A stretch of DNA of 64,000 bases, taken from assembly GCA_902780635.1 (NCBI GenBank), contig CACZGH010000012.1, positions 40,173-104,172 on the forward strand, given 5' to 3'. The notes beneath the pieces are model-generated. The model saw only the letters and a program-made list of their open reading frames with translations. It searched no databases and had not been told where the DNA came from. Both the position numbers and the translations under genes were made by a program. Within the stretch, counting starts at the first letter, position 1; each line of letters opens with the position of its first letter. The DNA comes from an uncultured Prevotellaceae bacterium (GTDB taxonomy: Bacteria > Bacteroidota > Bacteroidia > Bacteroidales > Bacteroidaceae). This document shows positions 9,011-16,750 of the stretch, piece after piece.

Positions 9011-10804
9011 CTATTTCCTTACTTTGGTGGAATGCCCTTCTTGGTCTCTCACGATGTAGATACCATGTGGCAGAGAAGCATCATCCATCTCCTGGCTGAC
9101 GCGGACCCCACTGAGGTTGTATACACCGGCTGCAGCGTGGCCCTGTGCAGCGACCTCCTGGATGCCATCAGGGTCGGACCATGGCTGAGTGCCATTCATG
9201 AAGGTGAAATTGACAAACCTTGACTGTTTGGTGATACCTGTGACAGAGGTATGCATCAGATAGGAACCATCCGTGTTGGGGGTGTTGAGCACGTCCTGAG
9301 GTGTACTAGTATCAGAGAGCGAGTTGTGGTTCTCGGTGAGCGACACACGGTGGGGATACAGGTCGCCAAAAAACTCGTTGGGATCAAGGTATGTCTGTCC
9401 CATATACTCCATCGTGGTGGCATCTGAATTGTCCGCATTGAAGATAGTCATACATTGATAATCATTGCCGGCATTGACGGTGTTATAGTTCCATCTGTTT
9501 TTCACATAGGTGACATGCATGATGAGCAGGCCGCTCATACGCTGGCCGCTGTTGTTGGTATAGAGTCCGCGGTCCCATCCATAAGTACCATTCCTGCTCT
9601 CCAGCAGATAATACTCATTTTCATTGCCAGGATTGACTATCTGATAGGTCTCGCCACCATTCTCAATACACTCAAGTTTGGACACCTTGCAAGGGTCGCT
9701 GAGCAGCCGGTAGTCTTTCCAACCACAAAAATGGCGCTCATAACCCGTGTAAGGAGCCGGTATCCAACTGTCGGCATTATAGCTGCCCTGACACATCACA
9801 TCGAAGATACCCATGCCATAATTGTCGGTATCATCAGAAGTGTCGTAAAAGTCGGGGATGCCCAAACAGTGGGTAAACTCATGGCAGAATGTGCCGATGC
9901 CCATCAAATTGTCGCCCTCTGACCCATTCAGTTCGTTGCTACAGGCGTAGGTCTGCACCTTCACGCCGTCATACGTCAAGGCAGGATAAACCTGAGACTC
10001 ATGAGGCCATATCGTGGAAGTGGAGCCGCCACTGGCCTCGCCATATCCGGCATAATAGAGAAACACCTGGTCCACATAGCCGTCACCATCCCAATCATAC
10101 TTAGAGAAGTCAGCTTCATCGGCAGCAATTCTGATGCTCTCTTTCACAAACTCCGCAACGCGGTTGTAGGAGTCATGTCCCTGACTGTTATAGCCGTAAT
10201 AACCGTAGTTTTTGGGCAATTTGATAGGGCCTACGACATCAAACATCAGGCTGAACCTGTTGTAACTCTGACTGAGAAAATAGTCATGCACACTACCTAC
10301 CGCTCCGGACGCATTAGAGAAGCCTGTCTGATTGAGCATCTGTTCCAATTCGTCTTTAGTGATGGTGAAGTCCAAATCGTTGAAGGACACCATGACCACC
10401 AGCCCTCTCTTCTCGCCCTCAAACACGCCGGTTGGCTCACCGATTTTCTTGGGGAACGTATTTGCTATGGCGGACAGACGACGGCATTCGGTGGCCACAT
10501 CGCCAAGTGTATTGACAAACACCTGCTCCTCGGGGCTTCTCATCTCCTTTTCATGCACCAGCATGTCGGTTTCGTACAACTGTTGGTTGCGCACTTTCGC
10601 ATAGACAAACTGTCCAAGTTCGTTGCGCATTGCCACCAAACCATCAGCTGTCTTGTAATAATGCAGGTTTTCGTCTCCATGCATCATCAACCTCAACTGT
10701 GAGCCGTCACTCTGGGCATAAGTTTTCCAAACTCTCTTGGCGGGAACAGCGTTTGCTGCTAAAGCAAACACAAACAGGCATATCAAAAAAATACTATTTC
10801 TCAT
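9011..10804 (-). CDS. Secreted M6-family metalloprotease (paralogue)
   Basis: First gene of the M6 protease operon, 597 aa, with the same order of parts as its neighbour: signal peptide 1-19 ending AANA, pro-region with PKKIGEPTG, DWDGDGYVDQVFLYYAG (about 237-253), zinc motif HEFTHCLGIPDFYDT (H308, E309, H312) and a C-terminal tail (AGVYNLSGVRVS ... LPHGIYIVRDQEG). The two proteins differ enough to suggest an old duplication with separate substrates. A good promoter lies just upstream (10833-10863). No recognisable terminator was found after the second gene at 7202. Confidence 0.9.
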   Translation of the reverse strand: MRNSIFLICLFVFALAANAVPAKRVWKTYAQSDGSQLRLMMHGDENLHYYKTADGLVAMRNELGQFVYAKVRNQQLYETDMLVHEKEMRSPEEQVFVNTLGDVATECRRLSAIANTFPKKIGEPTGVFEGEKRGLVVMVSFNDLDFTITKDELEQMLNQTGFSNASGAVGSVHDYFLSQSYNRFSLMFDVVGPIKLPKNYGYYGYNSQGHDSYNRVAEFVKESIRIAADEADFSKYDWDGDGYVDQVFLYYAGYGEASGGSTSTIWPHESQVYPALTYDGVKVQTYACSNELNGSEGDNLMGIGTFCHEFTHCLGIPDFYDTSDDTDNYGMGIFDVMCQGSYNADSWIPAPYTGYERHFCGWKDYRLLSDPCKVSKLECIENGGETYQIVNPGNENEYYLLESRNGTYGWDRGLYTNNSGQRMSGLLIMHVTYVKNRWNYNTVNAGNDYQCMTIFNADNSDATTMEYMGQTYLDPNEFFGDLYPHRVSLTENHNSLSDTSTPQDVLNTPNTDGSYLMHTSVTGITKQSRFVNFTFMNGTQPWSDPDGIQEVAAQGHAAAGVYNLSGVRVSQEMDDASLPHGIYIVRDQEGHSTKVRK

Positions 10805-10832
10805 ACGTACATTATAAACTAGAATATTTTTG

Positions 10833-10863
10833 CAAAATTAGTGCAAATTGAGCGGAATACAAA
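10833..10863 (-). promoter_or_regulatory. Promoter of M6 protease operon
   Basis: Minus strand: -33 TTTG (complement of 10860-10863), 19-bp spacer, -7 box TAATTTTG (complement of 10833-10840). Predicted start near 10826, about 20 nt before the ATG. Confidence 0.75.
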
Positions 10864-10971
10864 ACAAAACACGAAGTTTTTATCTGCTGCCCATCATTTC
10901 AGGCAAAGCCAAAAATACAGAGGTAGCGGAACTTTTTATCAGACAAATTCGTGAAAACAGAAATAATTGCC

Positions 10972-10979
10972 TAATTTTG
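10972..10979 (+). promoter_or_regulatory. -7 box upstream of GT2 gene
   Basis: TAATTTTG matches the TAnnTTTG box. Expected start near 10986, upstream of the ATG at 11013. The -33 region is weak. Confidence 0.55.
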
Positions 10980-11012
10980 CAATCGACAGGCTAACAAGCA
11001 GTGCCACAGACT

Positions 11013-11906
11013 ATGCCCAACCTTAGCATACTCATTCCCACCTACAACGATATTTGTGTAAGTCTCGTAGAGCGCTTACACCATCAATGTGTGTGCGTGC
11101 CTCATCTGGACTTTGAAATCCTTGTGGCCGACGACGGTTCCACTTCACAACCCAGCATCTCTGCCAACCAACCTATCAACGATTTCAGCCACTGCCGCTA
11201 CATCCTAAGGCCACAAAATGTAGGCAGGGCAGCCATCCGCAACTTCCTGGCGCAGAGTGCGCAATACGACAGACTGCTGTTCATCGACAGCCACATGTCG
11301 GTCATCAGAGAAGACTTTATCACACACTACCTGCAATACGCCGACACCCACCCCATCATCTGTGGAGGATATACCATCCCCAAAGAGGTGCCCCCTCAGC
11401 CCGAGAACCTGAGATGGAAATATGAGATGAAATGCCTTCATCTACAGACGGCGGAAGAACGAAAAAAGAATACTTACGCCAATTTCCATACGTCCAACTT
11501 CCTCATCACCAAAAGTGTCATGCTCTCGCACCCACTTGATGAACGGTTTCGGCGTTATGGGTATGAGGATGTGCTTTATGGCAAGCACTTGTCTCTGACT
11601 GGCATACCCATCTTTCACATTGACAACCCCTTAGGGTTCTGCCGTTTTGAGCCCAACGAGCGGTTCATGACCAAGACGGAGGAAAGCCTGGAGACCCTGG
11701 AGGAGTTTCGGGAAGAGCTGAAGGACCACTCCAGAATGCTGCAAATGGCACAGAGACTGACCTCTCTGCACCTCCGTCCTCTTCTGAGTCGCCTCTTCCA
11801 CCTATTTCACCCAACCATGAGGCGCCATCTCACAGGCCATCACCCTTCGCTACTGCTTTTTAATCTTTACCGACTGGGCTATATTCTGTCTCGTCCAACC
11901 AAATAG
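11013..11906 (+). CDS. Family 2 glycosyltransferase
   Basis: Stand-alone GT2 enzyme, 297 aa from the ATG at 11013 (a GTG four codons earlier is possible). It shows MPNLSILIPTYNDICVSLVE, VADDGSTSQPS, FIDSHMSV in place of the usual DXD, and RRYGYEDVLYGKHL, the conserved acidic GYED motif of the catalytic base region. The C-terminus is rich in Leu, His and Arg and may be membrane-associated. Not next to other polysaccharide genes, so the glycan it builds is unknown. Confidence 0.86.
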   Translation: MPNLSILIPTYNDICVSLVERLHHQCVCVPHLDFEILVADDGSTSQPSISANQPINDFSHCRYILRPQNVGRAAIRNFLAQSAQYDRLLFIDSHMSVIREDFITHYLQYADTHPIICGGYTIPKEVPPQPENLRWKYEMKCLHLQTAEERKKNTYANFHTSNFLITKSVMLSHPLDERFRRYGYEDVLYGKHLSLTGIPIFHIDNPLGFCRFEPNERFMTKTEESLETLEEFREELKDHSRMLQMAQRLTSLHLRPLLSRLFHLFHPTMRRHLTGHHPSLLLFNLYRLGYILSRPTK

Positions 11907-11979
11907 TTACAGTTCACCTGTAAAAGCGTAAAGAAAAGTTAAAATCCCGAATTGGCTTACATGATGGTGTTTTTTTTTA

Positions 11980-11987
11980 TACTTTTG
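11980..11987 (+). promoter_or_regulatory. -7 box upstream of coiled-coil protein gene
   Basis: TACTTTTG matches TAnnTTTG, about 30 bp before the ATG at 12017; a TTG at 11952-11954 is slightly too far to be a good -33 box. Confidence 0.55.
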
Positions 11988-12016
11988 TAAAAATAAACCA
12001 ATTAAACCATAAAGAT

Positions 12017-12475
12017 ATGAAAAGAAAAGCATCCTTTCTGATGGTCATCGCAGCCCTATTTTGCTGCATGAGCATCAACGCCCAGACAGAAATCACTGGT
12101 CAGACTCCACAAGACCAACTGACCCCGGAACAGCAACTTCAATTGCAAAAGCAGCAAGAAAAGACCCGCGAGGAACAGTTGAAAGAGGCTAAAAGAGAAA
12201 AAGAAAATGCCCTGAAAGCTCAGAAAGAGCAGGAGGAGCAACTGAAAGAAGCCAAGAAAAAGGAGAAAGAGCGCCAAAAAGAACTGAAAGAGGCCAAGAA
12301 AAAGCAAAAAGAAGCAGAGAAAAAGGCCAAAGCAGAGAAAAAAGAGCGTCAGGCACAAGAAAAACAGCTGAAGAAGCAGCAAAAACTCCAAAAACAAGCT
12401 GAAAAGGCAGAAAAAGACCGCATCAAGGCGGAGAAAAAACGCCAGAAAGCCCTCAACGAACTAAACAAAATGTGA
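12017..12475 (+). CDS. Exported Lys/Glu/Gln-rich coiled-coil protein
   Basis: Signal peptide (MKRKASFLMVIAALFCCMSINAQ, cleavage after about 22) followed by almost uninterrupted charged helix from about 38 to 152, built of K, E, Q, A and L (for example EKTREEQLKEAKREKE). It should form a long coiled coil or single alpha-helix in the periplasm. I do not recognise a family; low-complexity composition makes homology unreliable. It has its own promoter and terminator, so it is monocistronic. Possible structural or envelope-spacer role is speculation. Confidence 0.75.
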   Translation: MKRKASFLMVIAALFCCMSINAQTEITGQTPQDQLTPEQQLQLQKQQEKTREEQLKEAKREKENALKAQKEQEEQLKEAKKKEKERQKELKEAKKKQKEAEKKAKAEKKERQAQEKQLKKQQKLQKQAEKAEKDRIKAEKKRQKALNELNKM

Positions 12476-12484
12476 TAAAAAAAC

Positions 12485-12519
12485 TCAGGCAAGCCTCACA
12501 AGACTTGCCTGATTTTTTT
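12485..12519 (+). terminator. Intrinsic terminator
   Basis: Nine-bp stem TCAGGCAAG (12485-12493) with its complement 12504-12512, followed by seven T. Ends the coiled-coil gene. Confidence 0.88.
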
Positions 12520-12555
12520 GAGAGATATTGAGTTTCAGACGATGACAAAGAGGGG

Positions 12556-12595
12556 TCGAACAACTTGTCAACTCGTCAACTCATAACTTGTCAAC
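12556..12595. repeat. CAACTTGTCAACTCGTCAAC-type word repeat
   Basis: Three imperfect copies of ACTTGTCAAC/ACTCGTCAAC between the terminator and the end of the phosphoglucomutase gene. The same words recur at 19727-19763. Confidence 0.65.
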
Positions 12596-14347
12596 TTAAT
12601 CCAGTTTCAAGCTCTTCTTTATGGCTGCCACTTTCACCTCAGCTGCTGTCATGCAGCGCTCATAGCAACCTGCACACTTGAAGGAAGGATCCTTAACCTC
12701 GATGTAGAATTTGATTTTGGGTTCTGTGCCCGAAGGACGTACACTCACCTTCGTGTCGTCATCGCAGAACCACTGCAGCACGTTCGAAGTATCAGGCATG
12801 TCCATCTTGTCGACAGTGCCGTCAGCTTTCAGAGCCTCAAGGCTCTTATAGTCCTTCCAAAGCACGACATTGGAACCGCCCAACTCCTTGGGAGGATTGT
12901 TGCGGAAGTCGGTCATCATCTGCTTGATCTCGTCGGCGCCGGTCTTGCCCGGACGTACCACGTTAACTGTTACCTCACGTGAGAATCCATACTCAGCATA
13001 GATATTCATGAGCAGATCATAGAGTGTCATGCCATTGTCCTTAGCCCAGGCAGCGATCTCGCAGATGAGGCAGATAGAAGCTGGTGAATCCTTGTCGCGC
13101 ACCTTGTCAAACGGCAGGAATCCAAAGCTTTCCTCACCGCCGCCGATGTACTTGTTGACACCTTCTGACTTGCGGATCTCGTTGGCAATCCACTTAAATC
13201 CGGTATAGCAGTCGCGTAGTTCCACACCATTCTTGTCAGCGATCTTCTTAATCACCTCTGTGGTGACGATGGTCTTCACGAGGAACTCGTTGCCCTTGAG
13301 TTGGCCAAGTTTCTTCTTGTTGGCGATGATATACCAGCAGAACATCATACAGGTCTGATTGCCATTCAGAATCTCCCACTCGCCCTTGGCATTACGGCAG
13401 ACGATGGCCAGACGGTCAGCGTCGGGGTCAGAAGCGATCACGAGGTCGGCATTGAGACGTGTGCCCAGTTTCATACCTAATGTCATGGCCTCAGCATTCT
13501 CTGGGTTGGGAGAAACGACAGTCGGGAAATTGCCGTCGATGACCATCTGCTCAGGTACGACATGAATGTTCTGGAAGCCCCATGAACGGAGTGCTTCAGG
13601 GATGATAACACGTCCTGTGCCGTGCATCGGTGAATAAACGATGTTGAGGTCTTTGTGTCTCAGGATGACATCCTGGTCGACCATAGCCTCTTTGACAGCC
13701 TGGAGGTAGTCCCAGTCCATCTCACCACCAATGATCTCGATGATATCCTTGTTGCCCTCAAACTTCACATCCTCGATGCTCACTTTGTTCACTTCGTCGA
13801 TGATGCCTTTGTCATGCGGTGCAAGCACCTGTGCGCCGTCATCCCAGTAAGCTTTGTAACCATTGTACTCGCGGGGGTTGTGCGAAGCGGTCACATTGAC
13901 ACCGGCCTGGCATCCCAGCTGGCGGATGGCGAATGAGATCTCAGGAGTAGGACGAAGGCTCTCAAAGAGGTACACTTTGATACCATTGGCTGAGAAGATG
14001 TCAGCAACGGTCTCGGCAAACATACGTCCGTTGTTGCGGCAATCATGGCCCACCACCACGCTGAGGTCATTGCGGCCGGGGAATGCCTTGTTGATATAGT
14101 TGGCAAAGCCCTGTGTGGCCATACCGACAATATACTTGTTCATACGGTTGGTGCCGGCTCCCATGATACCACGGAGTCCGCCTGTACCAAACTCAAGGTC
14201 ACGGTAGAATGCGTCGATCAACTCTGTCTTGTCATCATTGTCGAGCATGGCCTGCACGGCATTTCTGGTCTCTTCGTCAAAAGCGGGAGAAAGCCATTTC
14301 TTGGCTCTTTCCTCACACTGTAAAATAAGTTCCTTGTTATTTTCCAT
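12596..14347 (-). CDS. Phosphoglucomutase/phosphomannomutase
   Basis: Alpha-D-phosphohexomutase, 583 aa, interconverting hexose 1- and 6-phosphates for glycogen and nucleotide-sugar synthesis in the cytoplasm. Active-site serine loop TASHNPREYNGYK (S155), metal loop SDPDADRLAIV, sugar-binding GGGEESFGF and the phosphate-binding VSVRPSGTEPKIKFY near the C-terminus are all intact. I chose the ATG at 14345-14347 (MENNKELILQ); the frame extends 21 codons upstream, but that part contains no family similarity and would run across the -7 box at 14381-14388. Length fits the PGM2-like bacterial group. Confidence 0.93.
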   Translation of the reverse strand: MENNKELILQCEERAKKWLSPAFDEETRNAVQAMLDNDDKTELIDAFYRDLEFGTGGLRGIMGAGTNRMNKYIVGMATQGFANYINKAFPGRNDLSVVVGHDCRNNGRMFAETVADIFSANGIKVYLFESLRPTPEISFAIRQLGCQAGVNVTASHNPREYNGYKAYWDDGAQVLAPHDKGIIDEVNKVSIEDVKFEGNKDIIEIIGGEMDWDYLQAVKEAMVDQDVILRHKDLNIVYSPMHGTGRVIIPEALRSWGFQNIHVVPEQMVIDGNFPTVVSPNPENAEAMTLGMKLGTRLNADLVIASDPDADRLAIVCRNAKGEWEILNGNQTCMMFCWYIIANKKKLGQLKGNEFLVKTIVTTEVIKKIADKNGVELRDCYTGFKWIANEIRKSEGVNKYIGGGEESFGFLPFDKVRDKDSPASICLICEIAAWAKDNGMTLYDLLMNIYAEYGFSREVTVNVVRPGKTGADEIKQMMTDFRNNPPKELGGSNVVLWKDYKSLEALKADGTVDKMDMPDTSNVLQWFCDDDTKVSVRPSGTEPKIKFYIEVKDPSFKCAGCYERCMTAAEVKVAAIKKSLKLD

Positions 14348-14380
14348 ATTATTTAATTGATTAGATGAAAGTGTTTGGGG

Positions 14381-14388
14381 CAAAGTTA
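14381..14388 (-). promoter_or_regulatory. -7 box of phosphoglucomutase promoter
   Basis: Minus-strand TAACTTTG, about 33 bp upstream of the chosen ATG; supports the shorter start. Confidence 0.6.
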
Positions 14389-14431
14389 ATAAAAACTGAG
14401 AAAAAAACAAAGGAAAATGAATAAAATTTGC

Positions 14432-14439
14432 TAATTTTG
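14432..14439 (+). promoter_or_regulatory. -7 box upstream of rlmH
   Basis: TAATTTTG, divergent from the phosphoglucomutase promoter; expected start near 14446, leader about 50 nt. No good -33 box. Confidence 0.5.
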
Positions 14440-14497
14440 CGTTTCAGTGGTTCGAAAAACAAAAACAGAACACGCGTTACTATTTCTCTAAAAGCCA

Positions 14498-14968
14498 ATG
14501 AAGACCATCCTGCTGCTTGTGGGCAAGACCACCAACAAACATTTCACGGCCTGCATCGATGACTATGTGAGCCGTATCGGGCACTACATGCCGTTTGAGT
14601 TGCAAATCGTCCCAGAACTGAAAAACACCAAAAATCTCAGCCAGTCACAACAAAAAGAACGCGAGGGAGAACTGATACTCCGGCAAATACAGGAGAGTGA
14701 CCATGTAGTGCTGCTGGATGAACATGGACGCGAATACCGAAGCATAGAGTTTGCAGACTGGTTACAAAGACGCAGTCAAACCGCCCGTCGCCTGCTCTTT
14801 GTGGTAGGTGGTCCCTATGGATTCTCCGATGAAGTATACAAACGTGCGAATGAGCGCATTTCCATGTCGAAGATGACCTTTTCGCACCAAATGATTCGAC
14901 TCATATTCACCGAACAAATCTACAGGGCCTGCACCATCATCAAGGGCGAACCTTATCATCACGAATGA
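14498..14968 (+). CDS. rlmH: 23S rRNA (pseudouridine1915-N3)-methyltransferase
   Basis: SPOUT-class methyltransferase that methylates pseudouridine 1915 in helix 69 of 23S rRNA using S-adenosylmethionine. The full 156-aa protein is present: KTILLLVGKTTNKH at the start, VLLDEHGREY, the knot motif FVVGGPYGFSDEVYKRA and the C-terminal MTFSHQMIRLIFTEQIYRA. It converges on the Maf gene with a 29-bp overlap of the 3' ends. Confidence 0.96.
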   Translation: MKTILLLVGKTTNKHFTACIDDYVSRIGHYMPFELQIVPELKNTKNLSQSQQKEREGELILRQIQESDHVVLLDEHGREYRSIEFADWLQRRSQTARRLLFVVGGPYGFSDEVYKRANERISMSKMTFSHQMIRLIFTEQIYRACTIIKGEPYHHE

Positions 14969-15548
14969 GCGCATCCATGCCACACATCCGCACCAGTTCC
15001 TGATAAACCCGCTGCACGGGGAATCCCATCACATTGAAATAACTGCCGCTGAGCCGGGTCACACCGATATACCCTATCCATTCCTGAATGCCATACGCCC
15101 CAGCTTTGTCGTATGGCCGATAATGATCCACATAATAGCTGATTTCCTCTTCTGTCAACGACTTGAACGTCACATCCGACACCACCGACAGCCGACGATG
15201 TTCCTTGGTAGTGGTCAGACACACTCCTGTGATCACCTGATGCGTCTTGCCACTCAAAAGTCGCAACATACGGCATGCATCTGTCCTGTCAACAGGTTTT
15301 CCAAGCACCTCTTCACCAAGAACGACTATGGTGTCTGCTGTGATGACAAGCTGACTGTCTGTCAAAAGGTTCAAGTAGGCTTTTGCCTTCTTCTCGGCGA
15401 TGCAAACAGCAATTTCACTGACAGGGGTATGAGGGGGGTACGACTCGTCGATGCCCTCCAAGACCTTCACCTCGAAGTCGATGTCGAGGCCAGCCAGCAA
15501 TTCCCTTCTTCGTGGCGAGTTGCTCGCCAAAATTATTTCGTAATTCAT
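14940..15548 (-). CDS. maf: Maf-family nucleotide pyrophosphatase
   Basis: Maf/YhdE-type house-cleaning enzyme hydrolysing dTTP/UTP or modified nucleotides to monophosphates. Motifs: ILASNSPRRRELL at the N-terminus, ITADTIVVLGEEVLGKP with the catalytic Asp, and the GAYGIQ / SYFNVMGFPV segment near the end. The ATG at 15546-15548 (MNYEIILASNSPRR) is the family start; the 20 extra upstream codons overlap the spacer. It is 26 bp downstream of the KdsC-type phosphatase gene, in one operon. Confidence 0.92.
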   Translation of the reverse strand: MNYEIILASNSPRRRELLAGLDIDFEVKVLEGIDESYPPHTPVSEIAVCIAEKKAKAYLNLLTDSQLVITADTIVVLGEEVLGKPVDRTDACRMLRLLSGKTHQVITGVCLTTTKEHRRLSVVSDVTFKSLTEEEISYYVDHYRPYDKAGAYGIQEWIGYIGVTRLSGSYFNVMGFPVQRVYQELVRMCGMDALIRDDKVRP

Positions 15549-15574
15549 ATTAATATTTTCCTCAACAACATCTA

Positions 15575-16093
15575 TCACCATCCAAAAGCCTCTGCCCCAC
15601 TGAGCCATTTACCCTGGGCCCTCAGCACCTGCTCTATCACTTCACGCGCACACCCTCGCCCACCGTCACGTGCACAGACATAGGTGCTGATCTTCTTAAT
15701 GTCGGGCGACGCATCGGCCGGACAACACACACAGCCGCATACACTCATCACCTCATAGTCGGGTATGTCATCACCCACATACATCACTTCCTCATCTTTG
15801 TACCCATATTTCTGAAGATAGTCATGATAGGTGTTGATCTTCACAGCACAACTGAGAAAAATATCCTTCACGCCCAAATACTGGTAGCGAAGACGGATAT
15901 TCTCAGAGTGCCCCCCTGTAAGAATGGCGATACGAAGCCCCATTTTCATAGCCAACTGAATGGCATACCCGTCCTGGATGTTGATGGTACGCAACGGCTC
16001 ACCCATTGCGTCCATTAGAATGGTCTGCTGGCTCAGCACGCCATCCACATCGAAGACCACCGTGCGTATTTTCTTTAAGTCATAGTTGATCAT
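15575..16093 (-). CDS. KdsC-type HAD phosphatase
   Basis: Haloacid-dehalogenase phosphatase of the KDO-8-phosphate phosphatase (KdsC) group, 172 aa, which frees 3-deoxy-manno-octulosonate for lipopolysaccharide core synthesis. Nucleophile motif VVFDVDGVL (D15 and D17 from the ATG), motif II ILTGG, and MYVGDDIPDYEVM with the third acidic pair are intact. Starting at ATG 16091-16093; a GTG three codons earlier is less likely. First gene of an operon with maf; the promoter is at 16122-16152. Confidence 0.9.
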   Translation of the reverse strand: MINYDLKKIRTVVFDVDGVLSQQTILMDAMGEPLRTINIQDGYAIQLAMKMGLRIAILTGGHSENIRLRYQYLGVKDIFLSCAVKINTYHDYLQKYGYKDEEVMYVGDDIPDYEVMSVCGCVCCPADASPDIKKISTYVCARDGGRGCAREVIEQVLRAQGKWLSGAEAFGW

Positions 16094-16121
16094 AACTGTC
16101 ACGTTTTCGAACTACCGTCTG

Positions 16122-16152
16122 CAAAAATACGACAAATTCCATCAAGGACAAA
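16122..16152 (-). promoter_or_regulatory. Promoter of KdsC-maf operon
   Basis: Minus strand: TTTG (complement of 16149-16152), 19-bp spacer, TATTTTTG (complement of 16122-16129). Confidence 0.72.
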
Positions 16153-16171
16153 ACAAAAGCCCGTTTTTGTT

Positions 16172-16696
16172 TCAAAAATGGTCAAGGTGGACACGCTCCC
16201 AAAGGATGCTGTCATCATCATGTGGAGGAAGGGGTTGGGCAGGATGACCAAAGGCGACGATGCAAAGCACGTCGTAGGCCTCGGGGATGTCCAAGATGCC
16301 ACGCACGACATCGGAGGAGAGGGTGGCATCGCTGAGACGGCGGCCGCGTATCTGCACCCAACAAGAGGCAATGCCAAGGTCATGCGCCTGATACTGCATG
16401 GTGATGGCGGCGATGGAACCGTCCTCGACCCAGCAGTCGTTATGGGCGGCGTCGCCCAGGACCACCACGGCGAAAGCGGCATGAGCCAACATCGAGGAAC
16501 CTTGCTCTTTGGCATCGGCAAGTTTTTCAAGGTCGCTCTTGCCATCAACGACGATGAAATGCCATGCACGCTGGTTGCGTGAGGTGGGTGAAAGGAGTGC
16601 GGCGCGCAGGATCTGCTGTACCACGTCGGGATGAATCTCTGTGGATGTAAAGACACGATGACTGCGACGGGTGGTGATGAGTTGACTGAAATTCAT
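16172..16696 (-). CDS. Nitroreductase family protein
   Basis: FMN-dependent NAD(P)H oxidoreductase of the nitroreductase superfamily, 174 aa. MNFSQLITTRRSHRVFTS with the double Arg that binds FMN phosphate, LLSPTSRNQRAWHFIVVD, ITMQYQAHDLGIASCWVQIRG and IVAFGHPAQ are typical. No metal or extra domain. Substrate not predictable. It is divergent from the TonB-dependent receptor; 54 bp separate the starts and no strong promoter box is obvious for it. Confidence 0.9.
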   Translation of the reverse strand: MNFSQLITTRRSHRVFTSTEIHPDVVQQILRAALLSPTSRNQRAWHFIVVDGKSDLEKLADAKEQGSSMLAHAAFAVVVLGDAAHNDCWVEDGSIAAITMQYQAHDLGIASCWVQIRGRRLSDATLSSDVVRGILDIPEAYDVLCIVAFGHPAQPLPPHDDDSILWERVHLDHF

Positions 16697-16750
16697 AGTG
16701 GTTGTTGAGTTCGTTTACAATAAGAACGGAAAAATAACGTTATATTGTAA

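Noticed and set aside
12056-12397. Leu/Phe-rich antisense frame in the coiled-coil gene
   Set aside because: Complement of Lys/Glu/Gln codons always gives Leu/Phe-rich translation; not a membrane protein gene.
16099-16656. 185-codon frame overlapping the nitroreductase gene
   Set aside because: Different frame of the same strand with no family similarity; the nitroreductase frame has all expected motifs.
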